Below are positions 46,560-57,245 of a stretch of 64,000 bases of DNA, in pieces (positions within the stretch are counted from its first letter, which is position 1; the number at the start of each line of letters is the position of its first letter). The stretch is from positions 107,001 through 171,000 of the forward strand of contig JAUJYZ010001373.1 in the NCBI GenBank assembly GCA_033675265.1, written 5' to 3'. A model generated the notes under the pieces. The model saw only the letters and a list, made by a program, of their open reading frames with translations. It was not told the DNA's origin and made no database searches. A program made the position numbers and the translations under genes. The DNA comes from Actinostola sp. cb2023. Its lineage: Eukaryota > Cnidaria > Anthozoa > Actiniaria > Actinostolidae.

Positions 46560-49500
46560 TTATTAATTCACTCATCTATCTATCCATTCATTTAGCTGTT
46601 CTTCCATCCATCCATTCACTCATCCATCTATCCATTCATTTAGCTGTTCTTCCATCCATCCATTCACTCATCTATCTATCCATTCATTTAGCTGTTCTTC
46701 CATCCATCCATTCACTCATCCATCTATCCCTTCATTTAGCTGTTCTTCCATCCATCTATTCACTCATCCATCTATCCATTCATTTAGCTGTTCTTCCATC
46801 CATCCATCCATTCACTCATCCATCTATCCATTCATTTAGCTGTTCTTCCATCCATCCATTCACTCATCCATCTATCCATTCATTTAGCTGTTCTTCCATC
46901 CATCTATTCACTCATCCATCTATCCATTCATTTAGCTGTTCTTCCAACCATCCATCCATTCACTCATCCATCTATCCATTCATTTAGCTGTTCTTCCATC
47001 CATCTATTCACTCATCCATCTATCCATTCATTCTGTTGTTCTTCCATCCATCTATTCACTCATCCATCTATCCATTCATTTAGCTGTTCTTCCATCCATC
47101 TATTCACTCATCCATCTATCCATTCATTTAGCTGTTCTTCCATCCATCCATTCACTCATCCATCTATCCATTCATTTAGCTGTTCTTCCATCCATCTATT
47201 CACTCATCCATCTATCCATTCATTTAGCTGTTCTTCCAACCATCCATCCATTCACTCATCCATCTATCCATTCATTTAGCTGTTCTTCCATCCATCTATT
47301 CACTCATCCATCTATCCATTCATTTAGCTGTTCTTCCATCCATCCATTCACTCATCCATCTATCCATTCATTTAGCTGTTCTTCCATCCATCTATTCACT
47401 CATCCATCTATCCATTCATTTAGCTGTTCTTCCATCCATCTATTAATAATAATAATAATAATAAACTTTATTTCACGAGGGTACATTTAACAGTTTTCAC
47501 TGATGAACTCATGGCCCTCAAATAATAATTTAAAATAAATAAAATATTACATACTATAAAAACTATATACTTTGTATAATACTACTATAAATACCCAATC
47601 CCACTTCACTAAAATTTAGGCCCAAGTTACAATACCCTTAATCTCAAATATTTGTACCCATTCCCACCACTCCAGATCCCATATAACCCAACACCCTTGT
47701 ATACTTAAACCCCATAATTATATACCCACACACGTTTATATACATCGTAAAATTGTACTGGTCGTAATTAAAATATATCCTAATAAGAATCTATAAAATA
47801 TGAACTATAAGACAACCCACCATTTTAACCCAATTTCCAATGAATTTTAAGTCTGAGCTAATAAAATTATAAGAGTATAATATAAATGTAACTTAGCTCT
47901 TCATGTAGAAGTATTTACGGATAGCTGACTTCAAAGCTTTAAGAGACGGTTTTGTCTTAATTTCTGCAGGAATAGTGTTCCATAACTTGGTGCTAGTCAC
48001 TCTAAACGTCCTCCCCCCTTCACACTCCCTTTTTTATTTGGGACAAACTAAATTATATCCTGAATGTCTAGTTAATCTAGTGTGGACATCTGAATTTCTA
48101 ATTAGCATTTCATTGATGTAATTTGGAGAAAGACCATTGTTCCTATTCACTCATCCATCTATCCATTCATTTAGCTGTTCTTCCATCCATCCATTCACTC
48201 ATCCATCTATCCATTCATTTAGCTGTTCTTCCATCCATCCATTCACTCATCCATCTATCCATTCATTTAGCTGTTCTTCCATCCATCCATTCACTCATCC
48301 ATCTATCCATTCATTTAGCTGTTCTTCCATCTATCTATTCACTGTTCTTCATCCATCCATCTATCCATTCATTTAGCTGTTCTTCCATCCATCCATTCAC
48401 TCATCCATCTATCCATTCATTTAGCTGTTCTTTCCATCCATCCATTCACTCATCCATCTATCCCTTCATTTAGCTGTTCTTCCATCCATCTATTCACTCA
48501 TCCATCTATCCATTCATTTAGCTGTTCTTCCATCCATCCATCCATCTATCCATTCACTCATCCATCTATCCATTCATTTAGCTGTTCTTCCATCCATCTA
48601 TTCACTCATCCATCTATCCATTCATTTAGCTGTTCTTCCATCCATCCATTCACTCATCCATCTATCCATTCATTTAGCTGTTCTTCCATCCATCCATTCA
48701 CTCATCCATCTATCCATTCATTTAGCTGTTCTTCCATCTATCTATTCACTCATCCATCTATCCATTCATTTAGCTGTTCTTCCATCCATCCATTCACTCA
48801 TCCATCTATCCATTCATTTAGCTGTTCATCCATCCATTCACTCATCCATCTATCCCTTCATTTAGCTGTTCTTCCATCCATCTATTCACTCATCCATCTA
48901 TCCATTCATTTAGCTGTTCTTCCATCCATCCATCCATTCACTCATCCATCTATCCATTCATTTAGCTGTTCTTCCATCCATCTATTCACTCATCCATCTA
49001 TCCATTTATCTGTTCTTCCATCCATCCATTCACTCATCCATCTATCCATTTAGCTGTTCTTCCATCCATCCATTCACTCATCCATCTATCCATTCCATTT
49101 AGCTGTTCATCCATCCATTCACTCATCCATCTATCCCTTCATTTAGCTGTTCTTCCATCCATCTATTCACTCATCCATCTATCCATTCATTTAGCTGTTC
49201 TTCCATCCATCCATTCACTCATCCATCTATCCATTCATTTAGCTGTTCTTCCATCTATCTATTCACTCATCCATCTATCCATTCATTTAGCTGTTCTTCC
49301 ATCCATCCATTCACTCATCCATCTATCCATTCATTTAGCTGTTCATCCATCCATTCACTCATCCATCTATCCCTTCATTTAGCTGTTCTTCCATCCATCT
49401 ATTCACTCATCCATCTATCCATTCATTTAGCTGTTCTTCCATCCATCCATCCATTCACTCATCCATCTATCCATTCATTTAGCTGTTCTTCCATCCATCT

Positions 49501-51487
49501 ATTCACTCATCCATCTATCCATTCATTTATCTGTTCTTCCATCCATCCATTCACTCATCCATCTATCCATTTATCTGTTCTTCCATCCATCCATTCACTC
49601 ATCCATCTATCCATTCATTTAGCTGTTCATCCATCCATCATTCACTCATCCATCTATCCCTTCATTTAGCTGTTCTTCCATCCATCTATTCACTCATCCA
49701 TCTATCCATTCATTTAGCTGTTCTTCCATCCATCCATTCACTCATCCATCTATCCATTCATTTAGCTGTTCTTCCATCCATCTATTCACTCATCCATCTA
49801 TCCATTCATTTAGCTGTTCTTCCATCCATCTATTCATTTAGCTGTTCTTCCATCCATCTATTCACTCATCCATCTATCCATTCATTTAGCTGTTCTTTCA
49901 TCTATTCACTCATCCATCTATCCATTCATTTAGCTGTTCTTCCATCCGCCTTCCATCCTTCCATTCACTCATCCATCTATCCATTCATTTAGCTGTTCTT
50001 CCATCCATCTATTCACTCATCCATCTATCCATTCATTTAGCTGTTCTTTCATCTATTATCATCTATCCATTCATTTAGCTGTTCTTCCATCTATCTCATT
50101 CATCCTCATCATCATCTATCCATCTATTCATTTCGCTGTTCTTCCATCCATCTATTCACTCATCCATCTATCCATTCATTTAGCTGTTCTTCCATCCATC
50201 ATTCACTCATCCATCTATCAGCTGTTCTCATCCATCTATCCATTCATTTAGCTGTTCATTTCTGTTCTTCCATCCATCTATTCACTCATCCATCTATCCA
50301 TTCATTTAGCTGTTCTTCCATCCATCTATTCACTCATCCATCTATCCATTCATTTAGCTGTTCTTCCATCCATCTATCCACTCATCCATCTATCCATTTA
50401 TTTAGCTGTTCTTCCATCCATCTATTCACTCATCCATCTATCCATTCATTTAGCTGTTCTTCCATCCATCTATTCACTCATCCATACTCATCCATCCATC
50501 TATCCATTCATCCATTTTAGCTGTTCTTCCATCCATCTATTCACTCATCCATCTATCCATTCATTTAGCTGTTCTTCCATCCATCCATTCATTCACTCAT
50601 CCATCTATCCATTCATTTAGCTGTTCTTCCATCAATCTATTCACTCATCCATCTATCCATTCATTTAGCTGTTCTTTCATCTATTCACTCATCCATCTAT
50701 CCATTCATTTAGCTGTTCTTTCATCCATCCATCATCACTATCCATTCATTAGCATCTCCATCCATTTCATTTAGCTGTTCTTCCATCCATCTATTCACTC
50801 ATCCATCTATCCATTCATTTAGCTGTTCTTCCATCCATCCATTCACTCATCCATCTATCCATTCATTTAGCTGTTCTTCCATCCATCTATTCACTCATCC
50901 ATCTATCCATCCATTTAGCTGTTCTTCCATCCATCTATTCACTCATCCATCTATCCATTCATTTTAGCTGTTCTTCCATCCATCTATTCATCATATTCTA
51001 TCCATTCATTTAGCTGTTCTTTCTTCCATCTATCTATTCACTCATCCATCTATCCATTCATTTCGCTGTTCTTCCATCCATCTATTCACTCATCCATCTA
51101 TCCATTCATTTAGCTGTTCTTCCATCCATCTATTCACTCATCCATCTATCCATTCATTTAGCTGTTCTTCCATCTATTCTATCCATTCATTTAGCTGTTC
51201 TTCCATCTATCTATTCACTCATCCATCTATCCATTCATTTCGCTGTTCTTTCATCCATCTATTCACTCATTAATCTATCCATTCATTTAGCTGTTCTTCC
51301 ATCCATCTTCCATTCCATCATTCACTCATCCATCTATCCCTTCATTTGGCTGTTCTTCCATCCATCTATTCACTCATCCATCTATCCATTCATTTAGCTG
51401 TTCTTCCATCCATCCATTCATTCACCCATCTATCCATTCATTTAGCTGTTCTTCCATCCATCTTCCATCCATCTATTCACTCATCCA
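46560..51487. repeat. 48-bp satellite array, about 5 kb
   Basis: The unit is TTCACTCATCCATCTATCCA, then TTCATTTAGCTGTTCTTCCA, then TCCATCTA, repeated roughly 85 times with single-base variants and, toward the 3' end (after about 49800), more deletions and rearranged units. It is built on CATC/CATT words. It is interrupted once, by the LINE fragment at 47445-48142. Open frames in it are Ser/His/Ile-rich artefacts. It fills most of the space between Pellino and the profilin-like gene. Confidence 0.97.
47445..48142 (-). mobile_element. 5'-truncated non-LTR retrotransposon (LINE) in the satellite
   Basis: Read on the minus strand, the fragment encodes the C-terminal end of a LINE reverse transcriptase protein (RLTRHSGYNLVCPK, TSTKLWNTIPAEIK, LKALKSAIRKYF; stop at 47893-47895). 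It has one in-frame stop (48030 area), then a 3' UTR and an (ATT)n tail at the 47445 end. CTATT flanks it on both sides (47440-47444, 48143-48147) and belongs to the satellite unit, so it could be a 5-bp target duplication. It is a dead, truncated copy. Confidence 0.8.
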
Positions 51488-51914
51488 AGGAAATGTTCAT
51501 TTATTTCCCATCATTGGATTGATGGGTGGATTTGTTCCCAGGATTTGTTCCTTCGTGTGTACATGAAATTGACCCATTCATCCAAAATGAGATAAAACCC
51601 ATCCATTCATTTGCAAAATAACTATCAATACAAGCATATATTGTTTTGGGCCGGTCACACATTCCCGCTGGAAAAGATGGGGTTCCTGTAGTATTGAGGC
51701 TGCAAAGGGACTGAGACAAAGTAGAGGAACGCCTTGTCGAAGTTAGTGAAAATTCACACAGTTTTGTACTTTCGTCGATTTTCGTTGATTTTCTGCAAAC
51801 TGACCTATAAATTACATAGTAATAATGCAGAAAGGAAACTGGGAACAATTTATCGACGGTTAGTCGCGATTTTATCATAGTTGTATACAAATCGCTCTTG
51901 GATCTATCGTGAAA

Positions 51915-54900
51915 ATGTCAAAAAAAAGTATTTGAAATCACGATGTCAAGTGCTGATATCCATTTTCTCTCTCAACGATATTCTGTAATGATTCTTTCTA
52001 GAACGTAATTGCACTATCATTGGCATCACATCATAAAATAGCTTGTTGGAAAACTGTATGCAATACTCGTTTTAGCGATAAATCAAAACACAAATCATGA
52101 TGATCGATGTAATGTGTGTGTAACTTTATAATTCAGAGCACATATTACAATCTGGCGTTATTGATGGCGTTTTGCTGGTCACAAAAAGAGCAGAGTCTAT
52201 TTATACGCAAGGAAATCTGTGTACAGTTCCAGAGGTACGGTACCTACTAATATATACATTAATATAATTTAATGTATCCATTCTCAAAGCGAACATTTCT
52301 TGTAGATGAGGCAAATGATAAACCGCATAGTGATTACACTTCCTGGTTTCTCGTCATTCTGCTCCAATCCATTCTAGACAGTTTTGACCCCCTATTAAGC
52401 GGACCCCCTCTGTTGCATTGAGTGGGTATTTCATACCTGCCAACCTCCCGAACCCTCAAATCTTGAGACTGGAAAAATAGGCTAAAATAGCGTGCTGTGA
52501 TACCAAAATCAAAATGGCGGACAACCCTAAACATTTCCGAACCCCCCCCCCCCCCCCCCAAAAAAAAATAACTAAGACACATAAAAAGACACGTATTCTT
52601 ATTGAAAAAGATCGTTACGTTGTATTACACAATTTCACCGTAGTTCATGGTCGTGACGTGATTAGCCGGGAGATTTTGTCTTCAAACCGGGAGAGTTGGC
52701 AGGTCTGGTATTTTAAAAGTGTCCCCACTCCCACTGTTGAGTGGACAGTACATGGACTAGGTCCCAACATTTTCTGCACACATTTATTATATTAGCTGAT
52801 GTGGAGTCGAGATTGTTCTTTTCATTATCAAAAAAAAGACCTGTATTGGAGAAAACTAACAAGTTAGAGAACACTACAGTCAACTGTGTTCAGTAAGCAG
52901 GGACGAATACGATCCCACAGTGGCCCAGCTCGACATATTGGAATATCAACTTACAAGCTTAGAAAATTGACGATTAACTAGTACTAAGGGAAAGGAGAGA
53001 ATTAAACATTTTGAAGCAATCCCAAAATTCAGCCAATGTTAGAGAATGTCTGGTTTACTTCTCTAATCAATAGGTGAAACAATCATACAATAATAATGGT
53101 ATGAATGAATGAATAAACCTTTATTTAAACAGGGTTGTCCTTTCAGTGTATATAATACACTGTTATCAATAGGAGCCCTAATCAATAGTTATAAATAACA
53201 ATAATAATAATGTATATAATAATAGTGAATGTAGAACTGTTAAACTAGATTGACATTTGTGAACAGTACTATGTACATTTCTAAGAAACCTCTATAAATG
53301 GGCACCCTGTGTTAATATTGGACACCAGAGCATCCCCCGAGGGTTTCCCATCCCTGTTATAAATAAATAAATAAATAAATAAAATGGCTTTTTAGGACCA
53401 CCACACTGGGTCTCAGCGCTCTTACAATAATTTGAAAATGAACCTTAAAGTCTTATCATTTGTTCATACCCCGTTGAACAAATGCAAGGGAAAACTCACA
53501 TGATTCCCATAAAAAGATGTGTGCAGAATAAATGGTTGGGCTGCCTGTTGTAAAGAATGGCTCCATAGCTTGCCCTTCCCCCTCCCCTACAGTTCTTAAA
53601 GAATGGCTCCATAGCTTGCCCTCCCCATAAAGAAGCTTGCCCTTCCCCCTCCCCTACAGTTCTTAAAGAATGGCTCCATAGCTTGCCCTTCCCCCTCCCC
53701 TACAGTTCTTAAAGAATGGCTCCATAGCTTGCCCTTCCCCCTCCCCTACAGTTCTTGTTGCAAATGCCCCATATTTATTTGTCTTTAATTTGCTTCAGAG
53801 TTGCATACCACAATTTGTTCAGATATTCAACGCATCCACAGGAGAACAAGGTATTATTTCCTGGTGTATTTCCAGCTATTTCCAGATGAAGTAATCCATT
53901 TTAATTATGTTATTGTCCATGGACATGATAATTTTAGAAGAGAAGTTGTGCTCAAAAGGATTTGTTCTACCAGACATCCATGGCAAGCAGAATCACTTCA
54001 CCATATACCACAAGACATACTGCAGGTAATATAGCCATCAGAATCACTTCACCATATACCACAAGACATACTGCAGGTAATATAGCCATCAGAATCACTT
54101 CACCATATACCACAAGACATACTGCAGGTAATATCTAGCCATCAGAATCACTTCACCATATACCACAAGACATACTGCAGGTAATATAGCCATCAGAATC
54201 ACTTCACCATATACCACAAGACATACTGCAGGTAATATAGCCATCAGAATCACTTCACCATATACCACAAGACATACTGCAGGTAATATAGCCATCAGAA
54301 TCACTTCACCATATACCACAAGACATACTGCAGGTAATGTAGCCATCAGAATCACTTCACCATATACCACAAGACATACTGCAGGTAATGTAGCCATCAG
54401 AATCACTTCACCATATACCACAAGACATACTGCAGGTAATATCTAGCCATCAGAATCACTTCACCATATACCACAAGACATACTGCAGGTAATGTAGCCA
54501 TACTGCAGGTCACCATATACCACAAGACATACTGCAGGTAATGTAGCCATCAGAATCACTTCACCATATACCACAAGACATACTGCAGGTAATATAGCCA
54601 TCAGAATCACTTCACCATATACCACAAGACATACTGCAGGTAATATCTAGCCATCAGAATCACTTCACCATATACCACAAGACATACTGCAGGTAATATA
54701 GCCATCAGAATCATTTCACCATATACCACAAGACATACTGCAGGTAATATAGCCATCAGAATCACTTCACCATATACCACAAGACATACTGCAGGTAATA
54801 TAGCCATCAGAATCACTTCACCATATACCACAAGACATATTCCAGGTAATATAGCCACCACTATCATTTCTACCATTGTCACAGAAATGGTATGTTGAGA

Positions 54901-55322
54901 TTTCAAAATTGTTTTGGTTCCAAATGTTTCAAACCAGTGTAGAACTTATGTGAAATTTGTAATTCATAAGAACATTGATGTAAGTGACTTTGATCAAAAT
55001 CCCAATTCTCCTTCAGAATTCAAAGAGTTTACAGGAGAATTTAGCTTTTGATCACTGAGAGATTACTGTCTTAAACTATTACTGAACAGACCTCTTCAAT
55101 TGGCTTAAAAGGTGAATGTACAAATAACAAACCCAGCTTGAAATAATCCATTGTCCATGCAATCTTTTTTCCAGTGTTTATTCCACATCAGAACACAACA
55201 ACCAAGGACTGATAATATGTAATCTACCTTATGGGGTACTCATTGCATCTCATGCATCCAACCAGACAAGTACAGATGCTGTCAGGGTAGTGGAAAATGC
55301 TTGTAGAATACTAAGGACTTGA
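51915..55322 (+). CDS. Profilin-like protein
   Basis: Five exons join in frame to 132 residues: 51915-51927, 52137-52234, 53799-53850, 53938-54025 and 55175-55322 (TGA). All have GT/AG borders and compatible phases. The pattern follows the profilin fold: an N-terminal helix and strand (HILQSGVIDGVLLVTKRAES), a helix after TVPE, a G-F-x-LP-x-I-H-G-K-x-x strand pair, CSVYST, then QGLIICNLPYGVLIASH and a C-terminal helix (TDAVRVVENACRILR). Profilins bind actin and proline-rich ligands. Spacing is closest to divergent profilin-4-type members, but identity is low by eye, so the call is to family only. The 13-nt first coding exon and its donor (AAAA/GTATTT) are the weakest part. Exons 3 and 4 are flanked by splice-site-like tandem arrays. 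Confidence 0.6.
52435..52704. mobile_element. MITE with ACCTGCCAAC ends
   Basis: ACCTGCCAACCTCCCGAACC at the left and, inverted, ACCTGCCAACTCTCCCGGTT at the right bound 270 bp containing poly-C. The end sequence resembles common animal hAT-type MITE ends. No clear target duplication. It lies in intron 2 of the profilin-like gene. Confidence 0.7.
53104..53195 (-). mobile_element. LINE 3' tail fragment
   Basis: Minus-strand sense: GGGCTCCTATTGATAACAGT, GAAAGGACAACCCTGTTTAA, ATAAAGGTTTATTCATTC, ending in a CATT repeat. This is the usual tail of CR1/L2-like elements. Confidence 0.55.
53560..53757 (+). repeat. Tandem repeat of acceptor-like sequence, 4 copies
   Basis: The unit (about 47 bp) is AAAGAATGGCTCCATAGCTT, GCCCTTCCCCCTCCCCTACAG, TTCTT with the middle block a strong polypyrimidine tract ending CTACAG. 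Four CTACAGTTCTT junctions occur near 53590, 53655, 53703 and 53750. The array ends about 42 bp before exon 3 of the profilin-like gene. Confidence 0.85.
53984..54865 (+). repeat. 51-bp tandem repeat of an exon end with its splice donor, about 16 copies
   Basis: The unit AGCCATCAGAATCACTTCAC, CATATACCACAAGACATACT, GCAGGTAATAT contains the last 42 nt of profilin-like exon 4 and its donor (TGCAG/GTAATAT). The first copy is the real exon end (donor at 54026). The others follow head to tail in the intron and each keeps the donor, with variants GTAATGT and GTAATATCT. Each unit also has an in-frame stop after the donor. Confidence 0.92.
54980..55066. mobile_element. Small palindromic MITE with GTAAGTGA tip, copy 2
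   Basis: GTAAGTGACTTTGATCAAAA, CAATTCTCCTTC and the inverse GGAGAATTTAGCTTTTGATC match the copies at 41182 and 56147. It lies in the last intron of the profilin-like gene. Confidence 0.7.
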
Positions 55323-55337
55323 TTAAACTCATGGATT

Positions 55338-55392
55338 TACTGGTAGGACTTACTGGTAGGACTTACTGGTAGGACTTACTGGTAGGACTTCT
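55338..55392. repeat. 13-bp tandem repeat, 4-5 copies
   Basis: TACTGGTAGGACT repeated just after the stop codon of the profilin-like gene, in its 3' UTR. Confidence 0.8.
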
Positions 55393-56146
55393 GGTAACAT
55401 CACAGTGAATGAAAACATGGTGGCAGGCAATTCCTCTTCCAAAGTGAAAACATTTGAAAATCACTCTCGATAATTCTGTAGACCCATTTACATGACAATA
55501 TTTCTAGCACGGCACTCGACGTGAAATGTGTCATTTACTGTAAATGGAGCTTGTATCATTTTAGCCATAACTAAGCCAGGAAATGAATGTACCGCAAATG
55601 CATATGCCACTCCAAGGAGTTCTTGGTGGTTGGTTTTTCATTTTTAATCTGACATGTCAACAAACTGGAGTGATTTGGGTTAGAGTAAACAATGCACAGT
55701 AAAAATGACTAGAATTGTTTGTTTTATTATAGTTTATTTGAAGTTGTGCAATTAATTTATTTTGTGATTTGAACTGAATATTTAGAAATAATTCACAATC
55801 ATTGTTGTTGTTGTTATTATTAAATAATATCTTATTATTAATGGTGGTGTGTATAAAGGCAAATTACATCTTGAAAATTGAGGGGGTCCCTCTCCAAATA
55901 CAAAGCATCTGACTGAAAACTATCTAAAGGAGAATTTTGCAATGAATTTTGCATGAACCCATAATTACATTACAAAAAGCTAGTACCATCAGTCCAAGAT
56001 AATAATAAATAATAATTTATTATTACCGATTTAATACTTTACTGTGTGTGTTTGCATGACAGAAACCAGTCAAATGTCTTGACTGACTGATTGAATAATT
56101 TAGACAACAAGAGTTTACAAGAAAGGATCCGAGCAATATTACAATA

Positions 56147-56233
56147 TAAGTGATGTCTGCATGATCAAAAACTAAATTCTCCTTTGGACTCTTTGAATTC
56201 CACAGGAGATTTTGGATTTTGATCACTTGTCAC
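56147..56233. mobile_element. Small palindromic MITE with GTAAGTGA-type tip, copy 3
   Basis: AAGTGATGTCTGCATGATCA, AAATTCTCCTTTGGAC and the inverse AGGAGATTTTGGATTTTGAT, CACTT. It lies in the region between the profilin-like gene and selenoprotein W. Confidence 0.7.
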
Positions 56234-56481
56234 ATTATGTAAAGCTTTTGCTATAATTGATTTGTGATTAACATTAAGTACACTAAGCAAAGAGACGAGG
56301 AAATCTGTCAGCTTGGATGGATAACATTCCCACAGAAGACGTGTTGAGCATCGAGATCTGGCTGCACATAATTAGTGTTTAAACCAAGACTGTCATATAG
56401 TTACATCAACTGGGTCTGTGTTTATCCAACGGCTGGGATATCAAAAATATACAATTAGCACACCTGTCATGTGACTATTAA

Positions 56482-56707
56482 GGGTGCATTCGATTGACCC
56501 CATTCCAGAATAGGAATACACGGAATAAACACTTGCCATGGATGCTTTTATTTCAGCACATTTAAAATTCCAAACTGTTCCTTGTAACTTTATTATGATA
56601 CAACAACGAATCGTTTTATTTTACAGTGGACAGTAGCTGCGTGACAGCGATTTATGGATGTTATTCTGTGTATTCCTATTCTGGAATACGGTCAATCAAA
56701 CGCACCC
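56482..56707. mobile_element. PIF/Harbinger-type MITE, TAA TSD, copy 2
   Basis: GGGTGCATTCGATTGACCCC ... GGTCAATCAAACGCACCC is flanked by TAA (56479-56481, 56708-56710). The interior closely matches 39458-39678, including ATTCCAAACTGTTCCTTGTA. Together the two copies give TWA duplications, the Harbinger signature. Confidence 0.9.
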
Positions 56708-56710
56708 TAA

Positions 56711-57245
56711 ATTTCACATCTGAAACCTTGAAAAGTATTCTTCAAAAATTTACAAATAATTAATGAAAATACAATAGAAATCATAAGTGTGACCGGTGTT
56801 ATAAAAAGGATAAAGATTCGTACTAATTTACATACACTTTAAAGTTGGATTTTCTTGGCCAAACTCATTTAAATCTTGCATATATTTTGAAGAAAATATG
56901 AAATGAAGATACAGATTTTTTAAGCCCATCAATAAACATGATTTGGTGATTTTTTTATCAATAAATCATTACAGATCGTGTTTTGCGTGTCATGCTTTTA
57001 TACCTGATAAAACAGTCCCTGCTTGTTTATTAAACACCACATAACATTATTGGAAAGAGCACGTGAAAAGAGAATCAGAAATGAGTAAATGTGAAAAGCT
57101 TGAGAAACATTTTTTGATTTCATTGTAAAGCATGTTCAGGCATTTATGGAGAACGCGCTATATATATTAACTAAACAGTATTATTATTATTAAACTTCAT
57201 CTTTTATATACCTGCACAAACATTCCTCATCTCTTCATGATTCCA
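56711..57245 (-). other. Putative 3' UTR of selenoprotein W
   Basis: This is the stretch after the SELENOW stop on the minus strand. A SECIS element should lie here or slightly beyond, because the gene needs it to decode UGA. Several ATGA words exist on the minus strand (for example 57119-57122, 57234-57237), but none gave a convincing stem with apical AA and a matching GA by eye. A LINE-like tail (GCGCTATATATATTAACTAA, (ATT)n) runs across 57155-57192. Confidence 0.4.

Noticed and set aside
48123..48473. Open frames rich in Ser, His, Ile and Pro
   Set aside because: They are translations of the CATC/CATT satellite and have no start context or family.
53801..54034. 77-residue plus-strand open frame over exons 3-4 of the profilin-like gene
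   Set aside because: It uses a frame that differs from the profilin-like one and runs through an 87-bp intron (53851-53937). The spliced frame matches phases of both neighbouring exons.
54095..54906. Minus-strand open frames with repeated VVYGEVILMA peptide
   Set aside because: Antisense reading of the 51-bp donor array.
57075..57122. SECIS candidate with ATGA and TGAT on the minus strand
   Set aside because: The intervening arms do not pair into a helix with unpaired AA at the apex.
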